64,000 nt of DNA, from the NCBI RefSeq assembly GCF_021083305.1, contig NZ_JAJFAY010000003.1, positions 372,001 through 436,000 of the forward strand, read 5' to 3'. The notes beneath the pieces are model-generated. The model was not told the DNA's origin, ran no database searches, and saw only the letters and a list, made by a program, of their open reading frames with translations. The translations under genes were made by a program, and so were the position numbers. The DNA comes from Haladaptatus sp. DYF46 (lineage in GTDB: Archaea; Halobacteriota; Halobacteria; Halobacteriales; Haladaptataceae). Positions 38,565 to 48,203 of the stretch are shown here, in pieces. How positions within the stretch are numbered: position 1 is the stretch's first letter; the number at the start of each line of letters is the position of its first letter.

Positions 38565-38677
38565 ACCGATGCCCTCCCAATTTAATGTACTGTATTATCC
38601 CTCGATAGCTGACCGTCGTGATCCGCCCACGGATGGGGGTTTATTTTCGTCCGTCTCGTCCGTCCGGTGGAGTTCGA

Positions 38678-39268
38678 ATGCCCGACGAACACGAGCGGCT
38701 GACGGTTCGACGCTACCGAGACAGGGACAAGAACGCCGTTTGGCGGGTTCACGACCGCTCGCTCCGCGACTCGGCGATGTGCTATTCGCCGGAGTACAAC
38801 CGCTACCTCCGGCACATTCCCACCGCGTTTCTCGAAGGCGACGGGGAGTTCCTCGTCGCGACGATGAGTACGACGGGGGACGACCGAACCGCGGGGACGG
38901 ATGACCCCGATTCGAACGCGCGGACGAACGGCATCGTCGGAATCGGCGGCTTTCAGCCCCTCGAACGCTCAAAACCGGTAAATTCCGACATCCGACGGGC
39001 GCTCGATGCTGACGTTATGACCGCGCACGTTCGCAGCGTGGCGGTACTCCCGGACGCTCAATCGAGCGGCGTCGGAACCGTACTCACGACCGAGTTGGAG
39101 CGCCGCGCCGCCACGCGCGACTTCTCGCAGGCCGTCCTCTCCACGCCGGTGGAACTGACCGGCGCACACGGCTTTTACGAGTCGCGTGGCTACGAAGTCC
39201 TCCCGATGGCGGCGGAAGACGGGGACGCCGACTCCGATCACTACTGGTATCGAAAGTCGCTGGTGTGA
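38678..39268 (+). CDS. GNAT family N-acetyltransferase
   Basis: A 196-residue acetyltransferase. LTVRRYRDRDKNAVWRVHDRSLRDS is the GNAT N terminus, VRSVAVLPDAQSSGVGTVLTTELERRA near residue 110 is strand 4 plus the CoA loop (Q-x2-G-x-G), and GAHGFYESRGYEVLPM near 165 is the C-terminal motif. ATG 38678 is preferred over an upstream codon at 38618 because it lies after the AT-rich promoter-like zone and gives a normal start. The substrate is unknown. Confidence 0.82.
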   Translation: MPDEHERLTVRRYRDRDKNAVWRVHDRSLRDSAMCYSPEYNRYLRHIPTAFLEGDGEFLVATMSTTGDDRTAGTDDPDSNARTNGIVGIGGFQPLERSKPVNSDIRRALDADVMTAHVRSVAVLPDAQSSGVGTVLTTELERRAATRDFSQAVLSTPVELTGAHGFYESRGYEVLPMAAEDGDADSDHYWYRKSLV

Positions 39269-39380
39269 ACCTCCCGATCGGACGACGGCCCACGCTATCT
39301 CACGGGCTTCGGACTTCGATACTCCAGCGGACATCATTGGTTCTCGATAGTATCGATTTAAGAAAGAAGTAGTTTTTACG

Positions 39381-41504
39381 ATGGCTCATGACACGATAGA
39401 TGTGTCTCGGTCCATTGCAGCGCTCGGTCTTTTCGCCCTCCTCCTCGTAGCGACGGTTCTACCCGCACAAGCGGCTGTTTCAGCGACGGACGCCGCCCAG
39501 TTCACGTCCACACCGGAGCGAGTCGGAACGGTCCCGCTCGCTCGCAACAACACCACCGTTCATCACGAGGACCCCGACGACGCACGGTCGGAAAAGGATA
39601 TGTCGAAACTCGAACGATGGCTGGCCGGTCGGCTCTCGTCACGACTCGGGGGGAGTACGCTCAATATCGAGCAGGGGCAGTACGACAAAGCGCAATCCGT
39701 GCTGGGAAACGACTACAACGACATGCTTGACAAGTACGTCGATGTAGCAGGGGAGACGGAGGGGACGGACGACGACCGGACCGCGAAAAATCTCCGGAAA
39801 ACGAAGGAGACCCAACGCCATTACGTCTCGCGCGTTCAACGCTACCAGACACTGTACGACCGCTATCAAACGGCGAAACGGAACGGAAACGACGCGAAAG
39901 CGAGGAAACTCGCGCGCCGGCTGGAACGGTTGCAGAAGGATATCAACGGTACCAGCGGTAACTTGACCTCGCACTACGACCGCCTCTCGAACGGCACGAA
40001 CATCGACACGAGTAACGAAACGAGACAGATCCGAAACGTCACTCGGTCCATCTCCGCAAAGCAAGCCGAGGTGCGCGAGTCGGAGTTCGTCACGACCAAT
40101 CTGACGGCGACGGTCAACTCGACGAACGTGTCGTTTCTCGACCCGCTTCGCGTTTCCGGTCGGCTGACTGGCGAGAACGGCACCGGCCTCGGCAACCGCT
40201 CGATAGTGCTTCGTTTGAGTGAAAACCGCTCGGTACGGGTTCGAACCGCCGCCAACGGGACGTTCTCGCTCGTCGGCCGACCGGCGGTGGTGGCAGTCGG
40301 CAACCGAAGTTTCCGAGTCGCATACGATCCGGCCAACCTGTCCGCTTATCTCGGTTCGAACACGACGGTTCAGGCGACTGTCTCGAAAACCACTTCCTCC
40401 ATTCGAATCTCGAATCACACGAATCGAACGCGCTACAACGACACGGTGTCCGTTTCGGGGCGCGTCACTACGGGATGGGTCAACGTATCCGACGTTCCAC
40501 TCGCCGTCTACGTCGGGCGAACCCGAGTCGGAACGACGCACACCGGTCCGTCCGGGTCGTACTCGTTCAGTACTCCGCTACCCGTGGACGTGCCCACTCG
40601 TGCAAAGAAGGTCCGCGTCTCCCTGCCGTTCGAGAACGGCGCGCTCACCGCGTCGAACGCGACGGCACCGCTCACGGTCGGGCACACGGCGACGAATCTC
40701 ACGCTCTCCGGCACGCCCGGAGAGGGGAGGAGCGTGGACCTCTCGGGACGCCTCGAAACCGCGGATGGCGCGGCGGTGGCGGGCCAACGGGTACGGATTT
40801 TCACGAACGGAACGCAAGTCGCATCGACGCGGACGAACGAAAACGGGACCTATCGGGTCTCCCTCGTTCTGCCTCCCTCCCTCGTCTCCGCGGAGGGGAA
40901 AACGACGTTCGTTGCGCGATTCGATGGCCGAATGAAAAGCGTCGAGTCGGCACGGACGTCGAAGCGGTTCGCCGTTTCGACCCCCGAGAGCGGCCCGTTA
41001 GACTCGACGACGCGCGCTTGGTTGGTGAGTCTCGGTGTCGCCACCCTCCTCACCCTCGGCGGGTTCTTCCTCTGGCGCTCGGACATCGGTGGCGGCGACG
41101 ATGCGGACGAACGCGACGATGTGAACGAACACGCCCCGGACGGAGATTCCGTCCCCGTCGCGGACGACTCCACACCGGACGCGGTGGTGTCCGCACGGAC
41201 GTTCCTCGACCGCGCCCGGTCGGCGCGCGACGCCGGCGAGTTCGAAACGGCCGTCGAGATGGGATACGCCGCGACCCGAAACCGCTTTTCGGGTGCGATT
41301 CCGTCGGCCGCCTCGACCCACTGGGAGTTTTACAACGCCTGTCGTGAGGCCGGTCTCGGCGACGAGACGGTTTCCACCATCGGTGACGTGACCGAACGGT
41401 ACGAACGGGCGGCGTTCGCCGCGAACCGCGTGAGCCGAGAGACGGCGACGGCCGTCATCGACGCGGCATCCTCGCTGGTCGGTGAGGAGGGCGTGACGGA
41501 GTAA
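39381..41504 (+). CDS. Secreted/membrane-anchored protein with Ig-like repeats and DUF4129-type C terminus
   Basis: A 707-residue protein. A Sec signal peptide is at residues 10-32 (cleavage after AQAA). A helical region (about 60-240) precedes two or three beta-sandwich repeats (from SGRLTGENGTGL, SGRVTTGW, SGRLETADGAAV). A TM helix near 550-567 (LGVATLLTLGGFFLW) leads to a cytoplasmic domain (ARTFLDRARSARDAGEFETAVEMGYAATRNRF) like DUF4129. More than 25 N-x-S/T sequons suggest heavy glycosylation. DUF4129 proteins belong to the MoxR/DUF58 group, so this is probably the missing member of that set. Confidence 0.72.
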   Translation: MAHDTIDVSRSIAALGLFALLLVATVLPAQAAVSATDAAQFTSTPERVGTVPLARNNTTVHHEDPDDARSEKDMSKLERWLAGRLSSRLGGSTLNIEQGQYDKAQSVLGNDYNDMLDKYVDVAGETEGTDDDRTAKNLRKTKETQRHYVSRVQRYQTLYDRYQTAKRNGNDAKARKLARRLERLQKDINGTSGNLTSHYDRLSNGTNIDTSNETRQIRNVTRSISAKQAEVRESEFVTTNLTATVNSTNVSFLDPLRVSGRLTGENGTGLGNRSIVLRLSENRSVRVRTAANGTFSLVGRPAVVAVGNRSFRVAYDPANLSAYLGSNTTVQATVSKTTSSIRISNHTNRTRYNDTVSVSGRVTTGWVNVSDVPLAVYVGRTRVGTTHTGPSGSYSFSTPLPVDVPTRAKKVRVSLPFENGALTASNATAPLTVGHTATNLTLSGTPGEGRSVDLSGRLETADGAAVAGQRVRIFTNGTQVASTRTNENGTYRVSLVLPPSLVSAEGKTTFVARFDGRMKSVESARTSKRFAVSTPESGPLDSTTRAWLVSLGVATLLTLGGFFLWRSDIGGGDDADERDDVNEHAPDGDSVPVADDSTPDAVVSARTFLDRARSARDAGEFETAVEMGYAATRNRFSGAIPSAASTHWEFYNACREAGLGDETVSTIGDVTERYERAAFAANRVSRETATAVIDAASSLVGEEGVTE

Positions 41505-41516
41505 GTCGCCGTTCGA

Positions 41517-43004
41517 CTACAGAAAATCGTCCAGTTTGGCGTTGATCGTGGTCAGCGCCCGCTTCACGCGCGGCGGTGCGACCCGACCGATCGTGGCTTT
41601 GTACGGGTTTTCGCTCGGGTTGTAAGTGTATTTCAGTAGTTCGGGCCACTCCGTTTCGATGACGCTGTCGATGAGGTCGTACTCCGGCGGCGAGACGCGT
41701 GATCGCTCGACGTGCAATCCCGTCAGTAACAGGTCGTAGTTGACGAGCGGCGATACGCCCCTGATCGCGAAGTCGGTTTCCCGCGGTGCCAACGCTCCCC
41801 ATCGCCCCATCCGCTGCTCCCAGTACAGGAGGTTCGCGGGCGAGATGTCGTACTCCTTCGCGTACTCGACTGCTCCGGGCAACCACTCCTCGATTTCGTT
41901 CCTGACGAACTCGCTGTCGGGATACTGGAGTTCGGTACAGAAGTGGTCCACCAAATCCGTCCCGCGTTCGGGCATCTCGTAGTTCACCTTGTAAATCGGC
42001 CCGTTTCCGCTCACGTAGAGGACGTCGTTCACGTCGTAGTTGTTGGAAAAGAACTGCACGTGTCTCGTCTTCGGTAGTACCCGCGTCCAACAGAGGTACT
42101 CCTCGAACGCCGCCCGAAAGTCGTCGTCCAGCGAACGGGGGTGGTGAATCGTGTAATCGAAATCCTGCTCCGCGGCGATTCGTTTGGGAATCTTCACGTC
42201 AGGGTGTTCGCCGTTCCCCCAGTCGGAGAACGTGTACCACGTCACGTCCCGGACGATGTCCCGTGAACAGGCCAAGATCATCCGCGTGTCGCGTCCGGCG
42301 GTAATCGGCGTGAGGAGGTGATAGTCCTCGTTGAACGACTCCATCGCGCTCGTGATGCGATCCGCGATGTACTCCGCTGGCGGTCGCTCGACCGTCGGGA
42401 AAAAGAGCGGTCGCCGTGAAACCTCCATCCCGTCGGCATCGAGAACGTGGTTCGGAAGGACGCATCGAACCTCCTGAAACAGCGTCTTATCGCCGATGAG
42501 GGCGCTCTCGTTGCCCTTGAACTGCGGCGTGTTCATGAACGACGTGACCGCCGTATTCTCCGTCAAATCGACGTCGACGGAATCGACCAGCAGTTTGAGC
42601 GAGGAGGTTACCAATCGGGAATCGGCGTGATAGTACAGGGATTTGTTCGCGACCGCATCCGGAACGACGGTCGTCGAGTCCTCCGTCGTGCGGATGATCG
42701 CGTAGCGGCCCGTAAGTGCCTGCGCGCGGCGGAGTACCCCCGTCACCCCCACCGTCACCGTTTCCTTTAGCCACTGCTCGATCGTCGGCCCGTTCGGAAC
42801 GACGACGTCCCCGATGATTGCGAGTTCAGTATCGCCGTCCGACGCGTGGTGAAAAGGGAGAGCGTCGGAGTAGTATATATCGAAATCGCCCGAGATATCT
42901 GCATGAGAAAAACCCTCAGGGACAGTCGGTTGAAACAGGGGGTCACAGAGTAAAAATTGGTTCTGATGTCTCACACTCTTGTCCATACTCATGATGTCTT
43001 TCAT
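41517..43004 (-). CDS. Asparagine synthase-related protein of a surface-glycan locus
   Basis: A 495-residue protein. The N-terminal half resembles a class II glutamine amidotransferase fold but lacks an N-terminal Cys nucleophile. The C-terminal half has LLTPITAGRDTRMILACS near residue 223, aligned to the PP-loop SGGxDS of asparagine synthases but with TAGRDT instead, and GVSPLVNYDLL near 425. Such proteins occur in archaeal exopolysaccharide and N-glycan clusters, probably modifying a sugar acid. Starts at 43004 (MKDIM), 42992 and 42986 are all possible. It is divergent from the flippase. Confidence 0.68.
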   Translation of the reverse strand: MKDIMSMDKSVRHQNQFLLCDPLFQPTVPEGFSHADISGDFDIYYSDALPFHHASDGDTELAIIGDVVVPNGPTIEQWLKETVTVGVTGVLRRAQALTGRYAIIRTTEDSTTVVPDAVANKSLYYHADSRLVTSSLKLLVDSVDVDLTENTAVTSFMNTPQFKGNESALIGDKTLFQEVRCVLPNHVLDADGMEVSRRPLFFPTVERPPAEYIADRITSAMESFNEDYHLLTPITAGRDTRMILACSRDIVRDVTWYTFSDWGNGEHPDVKIPKRIAAEQDFDYTIHHPRSLDDDFRAAFEEYLCWTRVLPKTRHVQFFSNNYDVNDVLYVSGNGPIYKVNYEMPERGTDLVDHFCTELQYPDSEFVRNEIEEWLPGAVEYAKEYDISPANLLYWEQRMGRWGALAPRETDFAIRGVSPLVNYDLLLTGLHVERSRVSPPEYDLIDSVIETEWPELLKYTYNPSENPYKATIGRVAPPRVKRALTTINAKLDDFL

Positions 43005-43367
43005 CTCACAACTGATGGTTAAAGCTAACGGCCTATCAGACGCCTTGCGGCAAAAATCCATCCGCAGTCTGGTGATTTGATGCGGTTTTGGTATCAAATC
43101 TGTATGGTGTTGTCACACATGATGAAGCGGACATATCGTGTTTCGATTGGAATAATTCCGTCCCTCGTGCGTCCATGAAACGTCGACAGCCTCGGCTCGG
43201 CGGTCGGTTGTTGGAGGGCATTCGACCCGGGCGAACCTGACAATCAGTTGTCTATCGGCTGAGAAATGAACGAATCTCGGATGCAAGCGTGCCACACAGA
43301 TGCATGCAAACGGCGACGAAAGCGGAAGAGATAATCGGCTCTGATGGAATACCCATAACCTGATAGA
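43005..43367. other. Divergent intergenic region with an inverted repeat
   Basis: A 363-bp spacer between the asparagine-synthase-like and flippase genes. GATTTGAT at 43074-43081 and ATCAAATC at 43093-43100 form a perfect 8-bp inverted repeat with an 11-base loop, about 70 bp from the minus-strand start. The stretch should hold both promoters. No ORF is convincing. Confidence 0.5.
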
Positions 43368-44915
43368 ATGGCGGACCAATCTTCGGAGTCGTCTTCCTCG
43401 CTCAAGTCGGTTTCCCGCGGCGCGTCCTTCTTTATGGCCGGTAAAGGTCTCGACAACGCGCTTCGGTTTCTCCTCAACTGGGTTCTCGTGCAGGGTCTCG
43501 GGAGCGTGCTGTTCAGCGTCTACACGCTCGGGTTGGTCGCCCTGACCTTCGCGCAGGTGTTCACCAATCTCGGGACGAACCAAGCGATAATGAAGTTCAT
43601 CCCGAAGTACGACGACGACCCGGTGAAACGCCGGCGGATGCTCGGCCTCTCCTATCTCACGTCGGTGCTCGCCGGTATCGTCATCGGGGCGGTTCTGTGG
43701 GTCGCCGCGCCGTTCATCAACGGGTACGTCGACCCCGCGTATCAGGACCACTTCGTCGACGTCCTGCGTGTGTTCGCCCTGCTGTTGCCGATCGACACGC
43801 TCATCAGTTGCTTCGGGAGCGTGTTCAAGAGCCTCGAAATGCCCGAGTATCAGGTCTTCGTTCGGAACATCCTGACCCCGCTCTTTCGCGTCGTCGGCAT
43901 CAGCATCGCGCTCCTCCTCGGATTCCTCCTCGTCGGCGTCGTCATCGCTACGGTCATCGCCTCGGTCCTCGTGTTCTGTATCGCGGTCTACCTGATCCTC
44001 TCGAAGACCGACCTCAGACCGCAGTTCACCGCCTCGCGTTCGGAAGCGGTCGAATTCTACGACTTCTCGTTGCCGCTCACGCTCAACCACACCGGGCAGA
44101 TCCTCGCGAGCAAAGTCGACCTGCTGATGGTCGGATTTCTGGCGAGCGCCTACATCACCACGAAGGACGCCGTCGGAATCTACAAAATCGCGTCCGTCCT
44201 CGCGGGGGTACTCCTCCTCCCGTTGAGCGGGTTCAGTCAACTGTTTCCACCCATCGCCTCCCGTCTGTACAACAACGACAAGATGGACGATCTGGAGGCG
44301 CTGTATCGCCGCATCACCCGATGGACGTTCACGTTGGGGTTGTTCCCGGCGGTCGGTGCCGCCATTTACGCGCGCGAACTGCTGGTCCTGTTCAGCGATT
44401 CGTTCGCCCAGCAGGGCGAAGCCGTCCTGCTGTTGTTCATCGTCGCGCAACTCTCCAATGCGAGCGTCGGTCCATCGGGTTACGTGCTGTTGATGACCGA
44501 CCATCACTATCTCACGTTGGCCAATCAGTGGGTTCTCGGCGTCTGTAACGTCGTTTTGAACTACCTGTTCATCCAGCAGTTCGGCCTCGTCGGGGCCGCG
44601 CTCGCCTCCGCGACGGTCATCACGTTCATCAACGTCGTCCGCATCGTTCAGGTCTGGTACACCGTCCGACTGATTCCGTACTCCAAGCGCTACATCAAGC
44701 CGGTCCTGAGCGGCGGCGTCTCGGCGCTCGCGATGCTCGGCACGAAGTCAGTCCTCGCGGGTCACGTGGCGGGAATCGGGTCCCCGAAAATCGTCGCTCT
44801 CCTTCAGGGCTCGGTCGGGGGTATCGTCGGCCTCGTGGCGTTCGCCGGCGTCCTCTACCTCCTCGGCATCGAACAGGAAGATCAGGACTTCTTCGCGGAG
44901 AATCTCCCGACGTAG
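43368..44915 (+). CDS. Polysaccharide flippase (Wzx/AglR-like, MOP superfamily)
   Basis: A 515-residue protein with about 14 membrane helices. The N terminus SLKSVSRGASFFMAGKGLDNALRFLLN and the mid block YDFSLPLTLNHTGQILASKVDLLMVGF near residue 224 are typical of oligosaccharide flippases. It should move lipid-linked glycans across the membrane for S-layer glycosylation or exopolysaccharide. The acyltransferase gene follows 129 bp downstream, and the asparagine-synthase-like gene is divergent. No glycosyltransferase is present here. Confidence 0.85.
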   Translation: MADQSSESSSSLKSVSRGASFFMAGKGLDNALRFLLNWVLVQGLGSVLFSVYTLGLVALTFAQVFTNLGTNQAIMKFIPKYDDDPVKRRRMLGLSYLTSVLAGIVIGAVLWVAAPFINGYVDPAYQDHFVDVLRVFALLLPIDTLISCFGSVFKSLEMPEYQVFVRNILTPLFRVVGISIALLLGFLLVGVVIATVIASVLVFCIAVYLILSKTDLRPQFTASRSEAVEFYDFSLPLTLNHTGQILASKVDLLMVGFLASAYITTKDAVGIYKIASVLAGVLLLPLSGFSQLFPPIASRLYNNDKMDDLEALYRRITRWTFTLGLFPAVGAAIYARELLVLFSDSFAQQGEAVLLLFIVAQLSNASVGPSGYVLLMTDHHYLTLANQWVLGVCNVVLNYLFIQQFGLVGAALASATVITFINVVRIVQVWYTVRLIPYSKRYIKPVLSGGVSALAMLGTKSVLAGHVAGIGSPKIVALLQGSVGGIVGLVAFAGVLYLLGIEQEDQDFFAENLPT

Positions 44916-45044
44916 GCAACACACCGGTGTGTGCCTCTAATCAATCACCTACAACATGTGGAAACAAGTGACATTCGGCTTCCAGCCACAATCAGAGCGT
45001 TTTAATTAGGCGCGAGGGATTCCCCACTAGACCTTTGATATACG

Positions 45045-46229
45045 ATGAGTGATCGAATTCATAGCATTGATACGCTGCGAGCCGTCGCTATATTCTTTAT
45101 CGTGATTGCACACGTCCAACCGTTTCGAGGCTTCGGAACGTACGGAAATCACGTCTACTTCGTGTTGGACACCATCGGCCAATTCGACGTTCCGTTCTTT
45201 TTCCTGACGTCCGGATACTTCTTCGCGGAGACGGTGAACATCGATACCGTCAAATCCAGCGTGAGTAACTCCGTCAAGAAACTCGGCTCGATCTATCTGT
45301 TCGGGCGAATAATCTCTATAACGGCAGTGGTCGGTCTCGCGTTGTTCCGGGGCGTTCCGGTAGCGAACGCTCTCATCGCTCGCGGCATCGGTAGCATCTC
45401 CGCTATCGACCTTCTGTACTATGGAACTGCACTTGCCGTTCCGTTGTGGTTCCTGACGGCACTGATATTCTCGCTCGTCTTCCTCGGTTGTTTCGTCAAG
45501 TTCCGAAAAACCCGCTATCTGTTGCCCATCGCCGTGCTCGTTCACCTCGTCGGCCTCGTCGGAACGAATTATCAGATGATTGCGGACGTTCCGTTTCGAA
45601 CACGGGACGCCCTCTTCTTCGGGTTCTTCTACGTCGCTCTCGGATACCACATCAGTTCGGTGGACTGGACACCGAACGAGAACCGTCGCCACATCTATCT
45701 CGTGGCGGTCTGCTTCCTTGCCGGTGTTCAACTCCTCGAGCAGTATGCGATCGGCTACGTTATTCGTGGTAACGTCCTTGCTCAAGAGATATACTCGACC
45801 GAGTACACGGTTTCGACGATATTTTTCGTTCTCGCCCTCTTCGCATACGTACTCTCGAACCCGGAGTGGGGGAGGGATACGATTCTTCCGAAAGTGGGAC
45901 GACACGCTCTCGGGATATATCTGCTTCACGTCCCCGTAATCCGTCTCCTCCGGACGATGAACAGGGTTTGGAATCCGGCGATCGGAATCGACCTGACGTC
46001 GACGGTTCTCTGGCAATTGGCGATAGTGCCGCTCGTGTACGTCCTTTCGCTATCGCTCTATCTCCTTTTGGCCGAGATGCACGTCATAGAACTGGGCGGA
46101 AGCCACACTCCGTGGCTGTCTCGTATCCTATCACGCCTCCGGACTTCAGTGCAGGATAGCAAAGAAGCGCCCGCTCACGGAAGGTCTCTCGATGAAACCG
46201 CGTTACAACAGCGGACGGAAAACGATTGA
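45045..46229 (+). CDS. Acyltransferase 3 family membrane protein (OafA-like)
   Basis: A 394-residue protein with about ten membrane helices. The N terminus RIHSIDTLRAVAIFFIVIAHVQPF holds the conserved Arg and His of the acyltransferase 3 family, which transfers acyl groups onto exported glycans. GRHALGIYLLHVPVIRLL near residue 285 is the conserved C-terminal helix. A TATA-like TTTTAATTA lies at 45000-45008. Codon use is slightly more AT-rich than in neighbours, as often seen for surface-polysaccharide genes. Confidence 0.82.
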   Translation: MSDRIHSIDTLRAVAIFFIVIAHVQPFRGFGTYGNHVYFVLDTIGQFDVPFFFLTSGYFFAETVNIDTVKSSVSNSVKKLGSIYLFGRIISITAVVGLALFRGVPVANALIARGIGSISAIDLLYYGTALAVPLWFLTALIFSLVFLGCFVKFRKTRYLLPIAVLVHLVGLVGTNYQMIADVPFRTRDALFFGFFYVALGYHISSVDWTPNENRRHIYLVAVCFLAGVQLLEQYAIGYVIRGNVLAQEIYSTEYTVSTIFFVLALFAYVLSNPEWGRDTILPKVGRHALGIYLLHVPVIRLLRTMNRVWNPAIGIDLTSTVLWQLAIVPLVYVLSLSLYLLLAEMHVIELGGSHTPWLSRILSRLRTSVQDSKEAPAHGRSLDETALQQRTEND

Positions 46230-46830
46230 TTTTGACTGCCCGGCGCGTCGGTGAGACGGTCGATGCACGGAAAACCGATGTCTCGGACGAGAGTTTTTGG
46301 ACCGTTACAACGCCCGGTGCCCACCTCGGGGACTACCCTTTCCGGCGAGTCGACCTCGTTTTCGTCGTCGCTTCGAGATGACTGATAGATGTAATCGAAT
46401 CGATTTTGAGAATGTGGTCAGAATTTATTTTTCAGGCACATCCATTGTTTTCGTTGGCTCGAGGAAACTCGGCCACCACGCCTGTCGAAGTAGTGTCAGA
46501 GGCACACACGCTCTCTCGACAAGGTTGTGAACTGTGAATTCAGTTCACTATCGACTACCCGAACATCACGCTGCTATCGCATCGTCTCTAATCCCGACCG
46601 GACGTGGGCGTGGACCCACTGCCATGCTCGCGTGCTAATTTTCCCGGTCGGGATTTTAAGAGATTCGTGAGTCGTGTTTCTGTTCGTGACCGACGGCGGT
46701 TTTCAACCCCTGTCGGGATGGAAGCGAAACCAGTTCCGCAGTGCTGTGGTAGAGACACCAAACTTGTTGGAGAGGTATCAAATTTGCAAGGCTCTTTTAG
46801 TAGCCACTAGCCGTAGTTCGTTCCGGTCGC
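46230..46830. other. 601-bp region without a gene
   Basis: Composition is mixed, with an AT-rich part near 46400-46440. The only clear structure is the 12-bp inverted repeat at 46590-46655. Short ORFs here are not convincing. Degraded mobile DNA is possible but no transposase residues can be recognised. Confidence 0.5.
46590..46655. repeat. Perfect 12-bp inverted repeat with 42-base loop
   Basis: AATCCCGACCGG at 46590-46601 and CCGGTCGGGATT at 46644-46655 are exact reverse complements. A T-rich TTTTAAG follows at once. It could be a terminator-like or structured RNA, or the ends of a lost element. Confidence 0.5.
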
Positions 46831-47646
46831 ATGTATTTCATCACACGAAACGGAACGACGGTCCCCGCCCTTCAGTTTGGTACCGCTCGTATGAACACCG
46901 ATGACGAACGTCGGCGGGTGATCTCCACCGCACTCGAAGCCGGCTATCGTCATCTCGATACCGCCCAAATGTACGGCAGCGAGTCCGCCGTCGGAGATGC
47001 GGTCCGCGATGCCGATCTCGACCGTGAGGAGGTGTTCATAACGACGAAATTATCCGGTGACAATCGAGCGCACGATGCGGTTATCGACTCCACGCACGAA
47101 AGTCTCGATCGACTCGAAACCGACTACATCGATTTACTCCTGATTCACTTCCCGAACGAGGACGTTTCACATCGGGAAACGCTCGAAGCGATGAACGAAC
47201 TCGTCGCCGAAGGATCGGTCGAACAGATCGGCGTCTCGAACTTCTCGATCGCCCAGACTCGAGATGCGATGGATCATTCGGATGCACCGATCCGTACCAA
47301 TCAAGTGGAGTACAACATCGACGAGCGGAAGGACGATCTCCTCTCGTTTTGCCTCGACGAAAATATCGTTCTCACCGCCTATAGTCCCATTGGAGGCGGT
47401 GATGTGCTCGATAACGAAACGCTCGATGAAATCGCGAGGAGGCACGATAAGACGGCGGCACAAATCGCCATTCGATGGTTGCTTCAACAACCCCTGGTTT
47501 CGCCGATCTCGATGTCGTCGAAGCCCGATCGTATTCGACGGAATTTCGACGTATTCGACTTCGACCTTTCCGATGACGAGATGGGGGCGCTGTTCGGAAT
47601 CAACGGGACCCCGGACACGTCTCTCGGTTCAAAACTCGGCGTATAG
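46831..47646 (+). CDS. Aldo/keto reductase
   Basis: A 271-residue NAD(P)H-dependent carbonyl reductase. The catalytic tetrad is visible as Asp and Tyr in LDTAQMYG near residue 43-49, Lys in FITTKLSG near 74 and His in LLLIHFPNE near 106. GVSNFSIAQ and the C-terminal PISMSSKPDRIRRNFDVFDF are cofactor-binding blocks. A PISMSS reading replaces the more common PK-S-rich loop. The substrate is unknown; reduction of toxic aldehydes is a common role. Confidence 0.88.
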   Translation: MYFITRNGTTVPALQFGTARMNTDDERRRVISTALEAGYRHLDTAQMYGSESAVGDAVRDADLDREEVFITTKLSGDNRAHDAVIDSTHESLDRLETDYIDLLLIHFPNEDVSHRETLEAMNELVAEGSVEQIGVSNFSIAQTRDAMDHSDAPIRTNQVEYNIDERKDDLLSFCLDENIVLTAYSPIGGGDVLDNETLDEIARRHDKTAAQIAIRWLLQQPLVSPISMSSKPDRIRRNFDVFDFDLSDDEMGALFGINGTPDTSLGSKLGV

Positions 47647-47683
47647 CCTCGCACTCCCGATTTCAGGTCGATAAAATCGGAGG

Positions 47684-47905
47684 CTAGCGATTTCCAGTCG
47701 CTACGAGAACGAGCCCGAAAATCACTCCGATGCCGATGAAGATGGCACCGCTCATTCCATATAATTCTACGGTGTTGTACTGGAACTGTTCACCGTACTT
47801 TGCGATCGCTGCAGACAGCAGAAGGGTGAGCCCCGAGCCAGTGAGAACGGTTGCGAGATCGAAACCGATTGGATTACCAAGATCAGGCACAGGTTCAATT
47901 ACCAA
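47684..47905 (-). CDS. Small two-helix membrane protein
   Basis: A 73-residue protein with helices near residues 18-36 (LATVLTGSGLTLLLSAAIA) and 50-70 (GAIFIGIGVIFGLVLVA). It resembles short haloarchaeal membrane proteins without assigned function. It is convergent with the aldo/keto reductase gene. The gap to 48203 contains one unrecognised open stretch ending at TGA about 48029. Confidence 0.5.
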   Translation of the reverse strand: MVIEPVPDLGNPIGFDLATVLTGSGLTLLLSAAIAKYGEQFQYNTVELYGMSGAIFIGIGVIFGLVLVATGNR

Positions 47906-48203
47906 CCGAGATGGATACGACTATTGCTTGCAGATACAAGCCCGTTCTCCGTCGAAACCGGAGTGAACATCCCTGAACGAGCGGTAGCCGAGCGGAAGTT
48001 CAGTTTCGAGGAGGTGCTCGCCGTTACGTGACCGATGTCGTCCGGTTTCGATTCACCCGTTTGCCGCGCTCGATCGTGTCGATACGATTGAACGTCGGAG
48101 TCTGTGTGAACGCGCACGTGGCGATCGGCCGTCAGTTGACGTCTATCTCAGGTTACGTCGATAATCGGTTCCGTTATTATCCATCCGAAAAGTGTGAGAT
48201 TGT

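Noticed and set aside
46699..46730. Sequence resembling a haloarchaeal CRISPR repeat (GTTTTCAACC ... GGATGGAAGCG)
   Set aside because: Only one copy is present, with no spacers and no cas genes in the window; the resemblance is loose.
47920..48029. Open stretch ending in a plausible acidic C terminus (ERKFSFEEVLAVT)
   Set aside because: No start codon with context, no recognised family, and only about 35 codons; it could be a gene remnant but cannot be supported.
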